From Thalassococcus sp. S3 (GTDB lineage: Bacteria; Pseudomonadota; Alphaproteobacteria; Rhodobacterales; Rhodobacteraceae), in NCBI RefSeq assembly GCF_004216475.1, contig NZ_CP022303.1:4206001-4270000 (forward strand): a stretch of DNA of 64,000 nt. Direction: 5' to 3'. A program made the position numbers and the translations under genes. The notes under the pieces are model-generated. The model did not search any database. It had not been told where the DNA came from and saw nothing but the letters and a program-made list of their open reading frames with translations. Below, one piece after another: positions 34,601-43,287 of the stretch (positions are counted from its first letter, which is position 1; each line of letters begins with the position of its first letter).

Positions 34601-34888
34601 GGCCCGGCCTCCACTAGTGCGTTGCGACAGCCGTCCATTCCCGCCCGTGATGCTTGCATCGCGGACAGCCCCCGACCGCCCGCGTCACGCCAAAGGCGTG
34701 CCTTCGGCACGACGCCGGGGGCTTCACCCCCACCCGCGGTCGGAGGCTGCCCTCTGTTCGATACAGAACAAAACTGTCGCCCTTTGCCAGCCATGTCCGA
34801 TCCTCCAAATCGCTTCCAAACGCCGCTGATCGGGGCTCCGCCAGTTCGGCGCTGAAAAGGGTCCCCCGAACCCTTTCCCGACCGCGCC
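34601..34888 (-). other. Structured intergenic element inside the homogentisate operon
   Basis: 288 bases with no supportable gene but dense dyad symmetry. CAGCCCCCGACCGC (34666-34679) pairs with GCGGTCGGAGGCTG (34736-34749) at 13 of 14 positions, enclosing a 56-base loop that itself holds a CACGCC-AAA-GGCGTG hairpin (34686-34700), an overlapping GTGCC-TTC-GGCAC stem (34698-34710) and a GGGGG...CCCCC stem. This looks like a folded RNA or REP-type repeat. Confidence 0.6.
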
Positions 34889-35839
34889 TCACCCCTGAAG
34901 CGCCTCCCACATCTCAATGTCTCTCTGCGCCGTCCAGATGCGCGGCGTGTCGATGCCGCGTGCCTCGTCATAGGCGCGGGCCACGTTGAAGGGCAGGCAA
35001 TGCTCGTAAATCGCGTAATCCGCGAATTTCGGATCGCATTCGGCGCGCACCGCGTCCCACGCCTCTTTCAGCGTGCCGTTCCGCGCCGCCACCCGTGCCG
35101 CGGGACGGTAGGTGCTCTCCACGAAATCGCGGGTGTTCTTGATGGCCGCCCCGACCATCTCGCGGCCCACCAGCGCATCGCCACGTCCCGGCGCAATCGC
35201 GTCCACGTCGAAGGCCTTGATCGCATCCAGCGTCCGGCCCCAATCGGCGAAATGCCCGTCGCCGCAATAACAGGCCGAGTGGTATTCTACGATATCGCCC
35301 GTGAACATCACGTTCTGATCCGGCACGTGGATCACGATATCCCCCGCCGTATGCGCGCGGCCCAGATGCATCAGGTTGATCTGCCGATTGCCTAGATAGA
35401 CACTCATCCGGTCGCTGAACGTGGTCGTGGGCCAGGTCAGCCCCGGAATGCTCTCGTGCCCCTCGAAAAGGCGCGGGAAGCGCTGGAACTCGCTGTCCCA
35501 ATCCTCCTGCCCGCGCTCAACCACCATCGCGCGGGCCATATCCGACATCACGACCTGATCCGCCCCGAAGGCCGAGGCGCCCAGCACACGCACCGCGTGA
35601 TAATGGGTCAGCACCACATGACTGATCGGCTTGTCGGTGACCTCGCGCACCTTCTCGATCACCTTGCCCGCCAGCCTCGGCGTCGCCTGCGCCTCCACGA
35701 TCATCACCGACTCATCGCCGATGATCACGCCGCTATTGGGATCGCCCTCGGCGGTAAAGGCCCAGAGCCCTTCGCCCACCTCGGTAAAGCTGATCTCTTT
35801 TTCCGTCATGTCCCCCTGGGACGCAAAGGCCTTGGCCAT
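34889..35839 (-). CDS. MBL-fold hydrolase with altered metal motif
   Basis: A 316-residue metallo-beta-lactamase-fold protein. The usual HxHxDH motif reads H79-Y-H81-A-V-R here, so the Asp and second His of the site-2 ligands are replaced by Val83 and Arg84. The later HTAGDIVIHVP and VMFTGDIVEYH strands, with further His/Asp ligands, are kept. It lies between the VOC gene and the monooxygenase in the aromatic cluster. A single-metal or non-hydrolytic role is possible. Two starts fit (35839 or 35809); the longer has a GGAG site. Confidence 0.8.
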   Translation of the reverse strand: MAKAFASQGDMTEKEISFTEVGEGLWAFTAEGDPNSGVIIGDESVMIVEAQATPRLAGKVIEKVREVTDKPISHVVLTHYHAVRVLGASAFGADQVVMSDMARAMVVERGQEDWDSEFQRFPRLFEGHESIPGLTWPTTTFSDRMSVYLGNRQINLMHLGRAHTAGDIVIHVPDQNVMFTGDIVEYHSACYCGDGHFADWGRTLDAIKAFDVDAIAPGRGDALVGREMVGAAIKNTRDFVESTYRPAARVAARNGTLKEAWDAVRAECDPKFADYAIYEHCLPFNVARAYDEARGIDTPRIWTAQRDIEMWEALQG

Positions 35840-35841
35840 CT

Positions 35842-36198
35842 TCAAAACTCCAGAAATTCCAATCGGTTGCCGAACGGGTCCTCGCAGAAGAACCGCTTTC
35901 GGCCCGGGATCGTATCGTCCCATGTCACCGGATACCCCTTGGCCTCCATCGCGTCGGCCAGCGCCGCGATGCCGGCGACCTTCAGCCCCGGATGCGCCTT
36001 TTTCGCCGGGTGAAACGGCGCCTCGACGCCCAGATGCAACTCTGCGCCGTCCAGCTGCAGCCACAGCCCGCCCCGCGCCTTCAGCGCTTCCGGCTTCTCG
36101 ATCTCCTCCAGGCCGACAAGCTCGCACCAGAATGCCCGCGCCTCGTCTTCGGCGCCTTCCGGAACCGCCATCTGCATGTGGTCAAGCCCCACGCTCAT
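35842..36198 (-). CDS. VOC (glyoxalase/bleomycin resistance) family protein
   Basis: A 118-residue single VOC domain. HMQMAVPEG opens with a metal-ligand His, ELHLGVEAPF supplies the second and FFCEDPFGNRLEFLEF the C-terminal Glu ligand, the standard pattern. It overlaps the fahA stop by four bases (ATGA), so it is translated with it. Members in aromatic clusters can be dioxygenases or isomerases, but this one could also be a glyoxalase-like detoxifier; specificity is not visible. Confidence 0.85.
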   Translation of the reverse strand: MSVGLDHMQMAVPEGAEDEARAFWCELVGLEEIEKPEALKARGGLWLQLDGAELHLGVEAPFHPAKKAHPGLKVAGIAALADAMEAKGYPVTWDDTIPGRKRFFCEDPFGNRLEFLEF

Positions 36199-37451
36199 CT
36201 TGCGTAGGGATCGTTCAGCGCCGGCAGCACCTTGCCCAGGCAATCGCCAAACCCGATGGAGTACCCGTCGCCCTGCGCCGCCCCGTGCAGCCCAAGCGTA
36301 TCGCCATCCTCCAGAAAGGTGCGCGTCTCTCCGGTCTCCAGCGTGATCGGCTCCTTCCCGCCCCAACTGAGCTCCAGAAGCGAGCCGCGCTCGTGCTTTT
36401 CGGCCCCCGAGATCGTGCCCGACCCCAGCAGATCGCCCGCATTCATCGGACAGCCCGAGGTCGAATGATGCGCCAATTGCTGGGCCGATGAATAATACAT
36501 CTCCCGGTAATTCGTCCGTGCAATCACCGTCGCCGCCTTGCCCTCCGGCGCCAGCGTCACCGACAGGTCGATGTCATAGAGCATCGGGCCGGTGTCCTTC
36601 AGGTGATCCAGCAGTTCGAATTCCCGCTCGGGCGTAGAGACGCGGAACGGCTCCAGCGCCGCCTTGGTCACGATCCAGGGCGATATGCTCGTCGCCGTCG
36701 CCTTGGCCTGAAACGGTCCCAGCGGCTGGTATTCCCAGGCCTGGATATCCCGCGCCGACCAGTCGTTCAGCAGCACGTAGCCGAAGATATGCGCATCCGC
36801 CTCGTCCACCGTGATCGGCCCGTCCGACTGGGTGCCCACGATGGCCCCCATCTCCAGCTCCAGATCGAAGCGGCGGCAGGGCAGAAAGGCGGGCTTGTCA
36901 TGATCGGGCGATTTCAGCTGACCCCAGGGGCGGCGGATATCGGTGCCCGACACCACGACGGAAGAGGCCCGCCCGTTATAGCCGATGGGAATATGCAGCC
37001 AATTGGGCGGCAGCGCATTCTCCGCCCCCCGGAACATCGTGCCGACATTGGTGGCATGGTGACGACCCGCGTAGAAATCGGTGAATTCGCTGACCACGCA
37101 GGGCAAATGCAACTCCGCCTCCGCCATGGGCACCAGCAAGGGTTCCACCCTATCGCGCGCCTCGGCCCCCTCGGCCAAAAGCGCCGTGAGCCGTTCGCGC
37201 AGAGCCGCCCAGACCGCCGGGCCTTCCTCCATCACCTCGTTCCAGAACGGCACGTCGAACAGGGGATGCTCGGTCAGTTGCACCAGCCCTTCTTCCTCGG
37301 CGCGGCTCATATCAAGGATCATGTCCCCGATTGCCACACCGCAGCGCGGCTCCAGCGCGTCGGTCGAGAACACGCCGTAGGGCAGGTTGTTCAGGGGAAA
37401 GGGATGGTCGGCGGCGTTGGCGCTCTCCACCCAGCTTGTCTTCAATGTCAT
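36195..37451 (-). CDS. fahA: Fumarylacetoacetase
   Basis: A 418-residue enzyme hydrolysing fumarylacetoacetate to fumarate and acetoacetate, the last step of the homogentisate route. The N-terminal beta-roll domain is followed by the catalytic motif FTDFYAGRHHATNVGTMFRG (metal Asp and the general-base His), then the metal-binding ELEMGAIVG and NDWSARDIQAWEYQPLGPF signature of FAH. The start at 37451 is chosen by homology (MTLKTSWVESAN). It lies downstream of hmgA across a 298-base gap with repeats. Confidence 0.96.
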   Translation of the reverse strand: MTLKTSWVESANAADHPFPLNNLPYGVFSTDALEPRCGVAIGDMILDMSRAEEEGLVQLTEHPLFDVPFWNEVMEEGPAVWAALRERLTALLAEGAEARDRVEPLLVPMAEAELHLPCVVSEFTDFYAGRHHATNVGTMFRGAENALPPNWLHIPIGYNGRASSVVVSGTDIRRPWGQLKSPDHDKPAFLPCRRFDLELEMGAIVGTQSDGPITVDEADAHIFGYVLLNDWSARDIQAWEYQPLGPFQAKATATSISPWIVTKAALEPFRVSTPEREFELLDHLKDTGPMLYDIDLSVTLAPEGKAATVIARTNYREMYYSSAQQLAHHSTSGCPMNAGDLLGSGTISGAEKHERGSLLELSWGGKEPITLETGETRTFLEDGDTLGLHGAAQGDGYSIGFGDCLGKVLPALNDPYAR

Positions 37452-37507
37452 TCGGTCGTCCCTTGTGACGGTGGGTGTCCCCACCCGGATGTTTGATCGG
37501 AGTGTAG

Positions 37508-37525
37508 GGCGGGGTTCACCCCGCC
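37508..37525 (-). other. Hairpin upstream of fahA
   Basis: GGCGGGG and CCCCGCC form a 7-bp stem with loop TTCA, ~57-74 bases upstream of the fahA start, so it would lie in its leader if transcription starts in the gap. Could be an attenuator or the hmgA mRNA end. Confidence 0.45.
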
Positions 37526-37630
37526 TCCACATCATTCAAGCCCTGCGCGTCCCGGCTTTACCAAGTCTTAGTGCTTCACACCGTACGCCCTGTTAACCCT
37601 GCCCCGATGGCCAGATCGTATGCCGGGGGG

Positions 37631-37659
37631 GGTGCACGCAAGGTGCACATAAGGTGCAC
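37631..37659. repeat. Three GGTGCAC repeats at 11-bp spacing
   Basis: GGTGCAC occurs at 37631-37637, 37642-37648 and 37653-37659, exactly one helical turn apart, each containing the palindrome GTGCAC. The same gap between hmgA and fahA also holds GTTAACC at 37592, 37697 and 37722. Such phased sites suggest an array for cooperative protein binding; the binding protein is unknown. Confidence 0.6.
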
Positions 37660-37749
37660 GTCCGGCACCCCCTGCATTCCCCTTTTTTTCATGGGCGTTA
37701 ACCCTCTCTTCGCAGCGGGGCGTTAACCAGGGCACCGAACGTTGCGTCC

Positions 37750-39111
37750 TCACTTCTTGCCCGGCGTCCCGTCGAACTTCTTCTCGATGTCCGACCAGCA
37801 GTCGATATAGTCGTCCTGCAACGGTGCCTCCTCCGCCGCGAACCGGGTCAGGTGCTGGGGAAAGCGGGTCTCGAACATGAAGGACATCGTGTTGTCCAGC
37901 TTCTCCGCCCCCAGATCCGCATTCGACGCCCCCTCGAACGCGTTCTTGTCCGGCCCGTGCGGCAGCATCATGTTGTGCAGGCTCATGCCCCCCGGCACGA
38001 ACCCCTTGGGCTTGGCGTCGTATTGCCCGTAGATATTGCCCATCAACTCCGACATGATGTTCTTGTGATACCAGGGCGGGCGGAACGTATCTTCGGCCAC
38101 CATCCAGCGTTCGCGGAAGAGGACAAAGTCGATATTGGCCGTCCCCTCCACGCCCGAAGGCGCTGTGAGCACGGTAAAAATCGACGGGTCCGGGTGATCG
38201 AACAGAACCGCGCCCACCGGGCAATAGGTGCGCAGATCGTATTTGCAGGGCGCGTAATTGCCGTGCCAGGCGACCACATCCAGCGGCGAATGCCCGATCT
38301 TTGTCTCATGGAACTGCCCGCACCATTTGATCTTCACCGTCGACGGCGTATCGCGATCCTCGAACGCCGCCACCGGTGTCTTGAAATCCCGCCGGTTCGC
38401 CATGCAATTGGCCCCGATCGGTCCCCGCCCCGGCAGGTCGAATTTCTGCCCGTAATTCTCGCAGACAAAACCCCGGCAAGGCCCCTCCAGCACCTCCACA
38501 CGGTAAAGCAAACCTCTTGGAAGTATTGCGATTTCCTTGGGCTCCAGGTCGATGATCCCCAACTCGGTGCAAAAGCGCAGCCGGCCTTCTTGCGGGACCA
38601 CCAGCAGCTCGCTGTCGGCTGAGTAGAAATAGGCATCCACCATGCTTTCGGTCACCAGATAGACATGGCTCGCCATGCCCACCTGCGTGTTCACGTCCCC
38701 CGCCGTCGTCATCGTCCGCATTCCCGTCAGCCAGGTCAGCGGGGTGTCGGAATGGAGTACCGGATCCCAGCGATACTGGCCCAGCGAGGTCACGTCCGGA
38801 TCCACATGCGGCGCGCTCTTCCAGTACGGCAGGTCGATCTTTTCGTAACGATGTGAGTGTTTCACCGATGGCCGGATGCGATAGCACCAGGTTCTTTCGT
38901 TCTGATGGCTGGGCGCGGTGAAGGCGGTGCCGGAAAGCTGCTCTCCGTAAAGCCCGTAATTCACCTTCTGCGGAGAATTCATCCCCTGTGGCAACGCACC
39001 GGGCAGCGCCTCGGTCTCGAAGTCGTTGCCAAAGCCGGGCATGTAGCCCTCGGTCGTGCCGGTCGGGCTCGCGGCCTGGATCATGTCGTGCGGGTTCGTC
39101 TGACGGTTCAT
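37750..39111 (-). CDS. hmgA: Homogentisate 1,2-dioxygenase
   Basis: A 453-residue iron enzyme that opens the ring of homogentisate to maleylacetoacetate. The Fe(II) ligands are visible: [12 protein letters not shown] holds the first His and the Glu, and [13 protein letters not shown] the second His, with the [11 protein letters not shown] segment in the active site. Length is normal. It is divergent from a MarR gene, with a palindrome in the 73-base gap, so it is likely repressed in the absence of an aromatic signal. Confidence 0.98.
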   Translation of the reverse strand: MNRQTNPHDMIQAASPTGTTEGYMPGFGNDFETEALPGALPQGMNSPQKVNYGLYGEQLSGTAFTAPSHQNERTWCYRIRPSVKHSHRYEKIDLPYWKSAPHVDPDVTSLGQYRWDPVLHSDTPLTWLTGMRTMTTAGDVNTQVGMASHVYLVTESMVDAYFYSADSELLVVPQEGRLRFCTELGIIDLEPKEIAILPRGLLYRVEVLEGPCRGFVCENYGQKFDLPGRGPIGANCMANRRDFKTPVAAFEDRDTPSTVKIKWCGQFHETKIGHSPLDVVAWHGNYAPCKYDLRTYCPVGAVLFDHPDPSIFTVLTAPSGVEGTANIDFVLFRERWMVAEDTFRPPWYHKNIMSELMGNIYGQYDAKPKGFVPGGMSLHNMMLPHGPDKNAFEGASNADLGAEKLDNTMSFMFETRFPQHLTRFAAEEAPLQDDYIDCWSDIEKKFDGTPGKK

Positions 39112-39149
39112 CGCGTCGCTCCTCCCTTTTACTGCTTGCGGAGATAATA

Positions 39150-39170
39150 GTTGTTTTTGTAACTAACAAC
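39150..39170. promoter_or_regulatory. Palindromic operator in the hmgA/marR divergent gap
   Basis: GTTGTT (39150-39155) and AACAAC (39165-39170) are inverted arms with a 9-base centre, in the only gap between hmgA (minus) and the marR gene (plus). Position and length fit a MarR-type operator controlling both genes. Confidence 0.65.
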
Positions 39171-39184
39171 GGGGAGGAGGTCAT

Positions 39185-39631
39185 ATGGACGAAAAAGATG
39201 AATTCGACTTGCAATTTTTTCTACCCTACCTGCTGAACCAGGCGGCAGAGGAAAGCAGTCTCGCCTTTCAGAAGATCTATAAGGGTCGATATGGCATGCT
39301 GCGCACCGAATGGCGGGTGCTGTTTCACCTCGGCATGTATGGCGAGATGACTGCCAAGGAGATCGGCGAACGTGCCAAAATCCACAAAACCAAGATCAGC
39401 CGCGCCGTTCAGAAGCTGGCCGAACGGCGCTTTTTGACGCGAACCCGCGATGAAGCCGATCGCCGACTGGAAAGGTTGACCCTGACATCCGCGGGTCGCG
39501 CGGCCTATAAGGACCTGAGGGCGGTCGCCCAGCGCTATGACGCTCAGTTGCGCAGCGACATGACACCGGACGAAATCGCGATCCTCAACAGCGCGCTTTT
39601 AAAGCTCGCGCAGCTCTCTCCCCCGCGCTAG
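39185..39631 (+). CDS. MarR family regulator, likely of the homogentisate cluster
   Basis: A 148-residue winged-helix regulator. The DNA-binding part is visible in MTAKEIGERAKIHKTKISRAVQKLAERRFLTRTRDEADRRLERLTLT, the recognition helix plus the basic wing. It is divergent from hmgA, and the palindrome at 39150-39170 overlaps both promoters. An HmgR-like role is the natural reading. Its last four bases overlap the stop of the convergent TetR gene. Confidence 0.88.
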   Translation: MDEKDEFDLQFFLPYLLNQAAEESSLAFQKIYKGRYGMLRTEWRVLFHLGMYGEMTAKEIGERAKIHKTKISRAVQKLAERRFLTRTRDEADRRLERLTLTSAGRAAYKDLRAVAQRYDAQLRSDMTPDEIAILNSALLKLAQLSPPR

Positions 39632-40266
39632 ACCGTGTGACCCAAAAGCGCGACGCGCAGCTTGGCGGTCACCATCTCGCAATGCGCTTTGACAAGGGCA
39701 TCGCCATCCTCTTTGGACATCAGCGCCGCGTGGCGCAGAACATGGCCAGTGGTAATGGACAAAAGCAGCGTCAGCGTCTCAAGCCCCTTCACCTCTCGCC
39801 CACCGGACCAATGGCGCCCAAGCAACTCCAGAAACTTGGCATTCTGATAGCTGTCGTCCAGATTGACATCCCGCAATTCCGGGTTCGCCTGCCCGCCCGA
39901 CCACAGCTCGATATAAGCCGGGTTCGCCCTGAAATAGTCCAGCATCCCGGTGCAGATGTGCTCCACCCCGTCTTCAATGCTCATCGCCATCGCGCGCTGC
40001 CCGGCATTCTGCACCAGCTCGCGAATCTCGATCATGTAGGTTTCGCTTAGCTGTCGGAGCAAAGACGTCTTGTTGGGGAAAAACTGGTAGAAGGTCGCAA
40101 TGTTGACCTCCGCGCGCCGTGCCACCTCGCGGATCCCCATCTTCGGCAGACCCTGTTCCAGAATAATGCTGGTTGCTGCCTCCTGGATCGCTTCGAGGCG
40201 GGCCCGGCTGCGGTCCTGAAGGGGGAGTTTTCTCATCTCGATGTCAGGCAATGCAATGTCTTCCAT
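39628..40266 (-). CDS. TetR family regulator
   Basis: A 212-residue regulator with the helix-turn-helix at residues ~20-65 (GIREVARRAEVNIATFYQFFPNKTSLLRQL). It is divergent from a PLP-dependent decarboxylase and transporter pair, with an inverted repeat in the 86-base gap, so it probably represses that operon. The inducer is unknown. Confidence 0.9.
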   Translation of the reverse strand: MEDIALPDIEMRKLPLQDRSRARLEAIQEAATSIILEQGLPKMGIREVARRAEVNIATFYQFFPNKTSLLRQLSETYMIEIRELVQNAGQRAMAMSIEDGVEHICTGMLDYFRANPAYIELWSGGQANPELRDVNLDDSYQNAKFLELLGRHWSGGREVKGLETLTLLLSITTGHVLRHAALMSKEDGDALVKAHCEMVTAKLRVALLGHTV

Positions 40267-40283
40267 GAGGTCCTTCCTATGAC

Positions 40284-40314
40284 TTGACGATCAAATTTAT
40301 TGCTATACCGTCAA
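40284..40314. promoter_or_regulatory. Inverted repeat between tetR and the PLP decarboxylase gene
   Basis: TTGACG (40284-40289) and CGTCAA (40309-40314) form an inverted pair with 19 bases between, in the divergent gap. Similar flanking bases extend the half-site to TTGACGRT. It is a candidate operator for the adjacent TetR protein, though the left arm could also double as a -35 element. Confidence 0.45.
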
Positions 40315-40352
40315 AGATAAGCAATGCTTATGTTTACTGGAAGATGTGCCTT

Positions 40353-41789
40353 ATGCAACCCCGTACGATCCTCGATAATCCGGTCCCAACCCAAAACGTC
40401 ATCGCTGAATTGCAAGAGCTTTCAGGCAACGACGTTTCAGCAAAAGAGACGGCAATCGTATCTGGTCTCTATGATCCGGGCGCAGAGATAAATGACCTGG
40501 CCAAGTCGGCCTACGGCATGTTTCTGTCTCAGAACGCGTTGTATTTTAACCTTTATCCGTCAGTCGCCCGCATGGAGCAGGACCTGGTCGGTGCCGCGCT
40601 GACCTTGTTGAGGGGGGATGGCTCAAGCTGTGGCAACATTACGAGTGGCGGCACGGAAAGCATCATGCTTGCGGTCAAATCTGCCCGTGACACGGCCCGG
40701 CAAACACGCCCCGAGGTCACAAAACCACGGATCGTGCTGCCGATTACCGCACATCCGGCCTTTCACAAAGCAGCACATTATCTGGGTATCGAAACCGTCG
40801 TCACCAAGGTCGATCCGACCGGCTTTCGCGCGGATCTCAGCGATTTTGAAGCGGCCCTTGATGATCAGACGATCCTTGCTGTTGGCTCTGCCCCCAACTA
40901 TTCGCACGGCACGGTCGATCCGATTTCGGAAATGTCAGAACTGGCCCGATCCAAAGGCATCCTCTTTCACGTGGATGGCTGCGTCGGGGGGCTATACCTG
41001 TCCTACATGCGTCGGCTGGGGCTTCGCGACAAACCGTTCGATTTCTCGCTGCCCGGTGTGACATCCATCTCGGTCGATCTGCACAAATACGGCTACGCGC
41101 CAAAGAACGCCTCGCTTGTTCTGTATCGAAACCGTGCGCTTCGTCAGGCGGCCTGGTTCATCAATTCCTCGACGACCGAATACGCGGTGATAAACCCGAC
41201 CGTGCAGTCAAGCCGGACCTCCGGACCCATTGCCGCCGCATGGGCCGTGATGCGACATCTGGGCCATACCGGGTACGAGGCCATGGTCGAGCGCTGCCAG
41301 GCCACGACAACTAAGGTTCTGAAAGAGGTTGGCCAGGTCCGCGATGTCGATGTTCTGGCCGATCCCGAGATGTGCATCTTCACACTCGCCTCGGACACGC
41401 TGAACATTTTCGAAATCGACGATGCGATGCGACAACTCGGCTGGATGCTTACTCCGCAATTTGCCTGTGGCGGTGGCCCGGAAAACGTCCATGTCAGCGT
41501 GCATGACGGTGTGCTTGACCGCATGACGCGCTTTGCCCCGGATCTGGAACGCAGCGCCGCGCAGCTCAAACAGAATGGCAGTGCTGTGGATGAGGTAAAG
41601 ATCCGGCAAACGCTTGCAAGCCTGGCCGGACAGCCCATCGAGCAGATGCTTGGCACGCTGATGCCGATGGCGGGCCTGACAGGTCCAAATCTGCCAGAGC
41701 AGTTGGCGCCGATGAATACGATCCTGAACCATCTGCCGGCGGAGATGCGGGACGCCGCGCTGGGCTTATATCTCAGCGCCACACGATGA
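40353..41789 (+). CDS. Group II PLP-dependent decarboxylase / sphingosine-phosphate-lyase-like enzyme
   Basis: A 478-residue PLP enzyme. The fold is that of the glutamate decarboxylase/S1P lyase group: GNITSGGTESIMLAVKSARD binds the phosphate, VDGCVGGLYLSYMRRLG carries the Asp that pairs with the ring nitrogen, and SVDLHKYGYAPKNASL contains the PLP lysine (Lys245). The start could also be at 40344. It is coupled to an MFS gene by four overlapping bases, so it probably acts on the imported compound. The substrate (an amino acid or phosphorylated amine) cannot be told from sequence. Confidence 0.85.
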   Translation: MQPRTILDNPVPTQNVIAELQELSGNDVSAKETAIVSGLYDPGAEINDLAKSAYGMFLSQNALYFNLYPSVARMEQDLVGAALTLLRGDGSSCGNITSGGTESIMLAVKSARDTARQTRPEVTKPRIVLPITAHPAFHKAAHYLGIETVVTKVDPTGFRADLSDFEAALDDQTILAVGSAPNYSHGTVDPISEMSELARSKGILFHVDGCVGGLYLSYMRRLGLRDKPFDFSLPGVTSISVDLHKYGYAPKNASLVLYRNRALRQAAWFINSSTTEYAVINPTVQSSRTSGPIAAAWAVMRHLGHTGYEAMVERCQATTTKVLKEVGQVRDVDVLADPEMCIFTLASDTLNIFEIDDAMRQLGWMLTPQFACGGGPENVHVSVHDGVLDRMTRFAPDLERSAAQLKQNGSAVDEVKIRQTLASLAGQPIEQMLGTLMPMAGLTGPNLPEQLAPMNTILNHLPAEMRDAALGLYLSATR

Positions 41790-43147
41790 GCCCCTTTAAG
41801 GACCATCCCGAGAGCGGTCGCCTCAATCTGCGCCAGGCAACCGCCTATGGGTCGGGTTCGATCGCGACGGGCATCTTCGCCACTGCGCCGGGCCTGTTCC
41901 TCCTGTTCTACATGACCGAAGTCTTGGCGATATCGCCGTTTCTTGCCGGTTTCGCCTTCTTCCTCCCCCGGATCTGGGATGTCATTACCGATCCGTTGAT
42001 CGGCACGATCAGTGACAGAACCCGCAGTCGCTTTGGCAGGCGCCGCCCTTACATGTTTGCCGCGGCGCTGACCGCGCCTTTATGTTTCGCGGCAATCTTC
42101 TGGGGGCCGGACAGCTCGGATCCATTCGCGGCCTTTCTTCACGTCGCGGCGGCCTATGCGCTGACGGCCACGTTCTTTACCGCATTCTCGATCCCTTACA
42201 TCGCGATGCCCGCGGAGTTCACCGATCTGCCCGCAGAACGGACCCGCGTTCTGGCCTTTCGCATGGCGGCTCTTGTCATCGGGATCCTCATGGCTGGTGC
42301 ATTGGGGCCAGAGCTTCTTTCAGCCGGTGGCGGCGGGATTGAAGGCTACAGGCTGATGGGCATCGTGCTGGCCGCGATCATGACAGCGGCAATGCTCTAT
42401 TGCGTCTTTGGAACCGCCGGCACGCGCCATGTCGAACGGTCAAGTCAACGGGTCGCCTTTACCGAACTTGCGCGAGCGGTGGGATCCAACAGACCCTTTC
42501 GCGCGCTTCTTCTGGCCTTTGCCCTGCAATCGCTGGCAATCGGTGCGATGTTGTCGATGTTGCCCTATTTCAGCAGCTATATCCTTCAGGGAGATGAGGG
42601 CACGACCACGATCCTCTTCCTGTGCCTCGTGCTTCCCTCATTGCTGACAATGCCGTTTTGGGTCTGGTTTGCCCGCAAGTCCGGCAAGACAATCGCCCTG
42701 GCCGCCTCAACGACCCTGTTTCTCGGCTCTACCCTCGTTCTGCTTGCCGCCCATAGCGGTCAGGTCGTGATCGCCTACATTGCTGTCGGGGGCATGGGTC
42801 TCGGCTATGCTGGAACGCAACTCTTCCCCTTTTCGATCCTCTCCGACGTCGTGGCCGACGACCGCGCAAGCTCTTCCCAGACGCGGGAGGGCGCCTATAC
42901 CGGCCTTTGGACCGCGTGCGAAAAAAGCTGCAACGCGGCGGGCGGTTTCTTTGCGGCCACGCTTTTGGGGCTCTTCGGTTTTCTGGAAAGTGCCGGTGGC
43001 GTGCGGATCGACCAGCCTGCTTCGGCGCTTGATGGGATCCGTTGGGCCTTTGTCGTCTTCCCCGCAGCGATGCTGATGCTCAGCCTTCCCATCCTGATGC
43101 GGCTGCACGGCGCATTGGCACGGCCTCACGCCAGCATGGAACACTGA
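41786..43147 (+). CDS. MFS transporter, GPH (MelB-like) family
   Basis: A 453-residue membrane carrier with twelve predicted helices. The cytoplasmic loop DPLIGTISDRTRSRFGRRRPYMF is the GPH/MelB signature after helix 2, and PYIAMPAEFTDLPAERTRV is the corresponding motif after helix 4. These carriers move sugars or other small solutes with H+ or Na+. It overlaps the decarboxylase gene (ATGA), implying linked function. The following gap (43148-43287) has no gene. Confidence 0.9.
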   Translation: MSPFKDHPESGRLNLRQATAYGSGSIATGIFATAPGLFLLFYMTEVLAISPFLAGFAFFLPRIWDVITDPLIGTISDRTRSRFGRRRPYMFAAALTAPLCFAAIFWGPDSSDPFAAFLHVAAAYALTATFFTAFSIPYIAMPAEFTDLPAERTRVLAFRMAALVIGILMAGALGPELLSAGGGGIEGYRLMGIVLAAIMTAAMLYCVFGTAGTRHVERSSQRVAFTELARAVGSNRPFRALLLAFALQSLAIGAMLSMLPYFSSYILQGDEGTTTILFLCLVLPSLLTMPFWVWFARKSGKTIALAASTTLFLGSTLVLLAAHSGQVVIAYIAVGGMGLGYAGTQLFPFSILSDVVADDRASSSQTREGAYTGLWTACEKSCNAAGGFFAATLLGLFGFLESAGGVRIDQPASALDGIRWAFVVFPAAMLMLSLPILMRLHGALARPHASMEH

Positions 43148-43287
43148 ACAGGTTCCGAAAGGAATTGCGTCTTTTTGAAATCTTGGCGTAGCGTCCTTTT
43201 CGACAAGGACATTGCAGAACCAGCTATATCCTTGGATCTTTAACGGCCCTGGCGGGCTCTCAAGATGTGACCAGGTGGCGCGCGGAT

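Noticed and set aside
40284..40309. A sigma-70 promoter built from TTGACG and TATACC
   Set aside because: The spacing is about 14 bases, too short for a good promoter; the inverted repeat reading is preferred.
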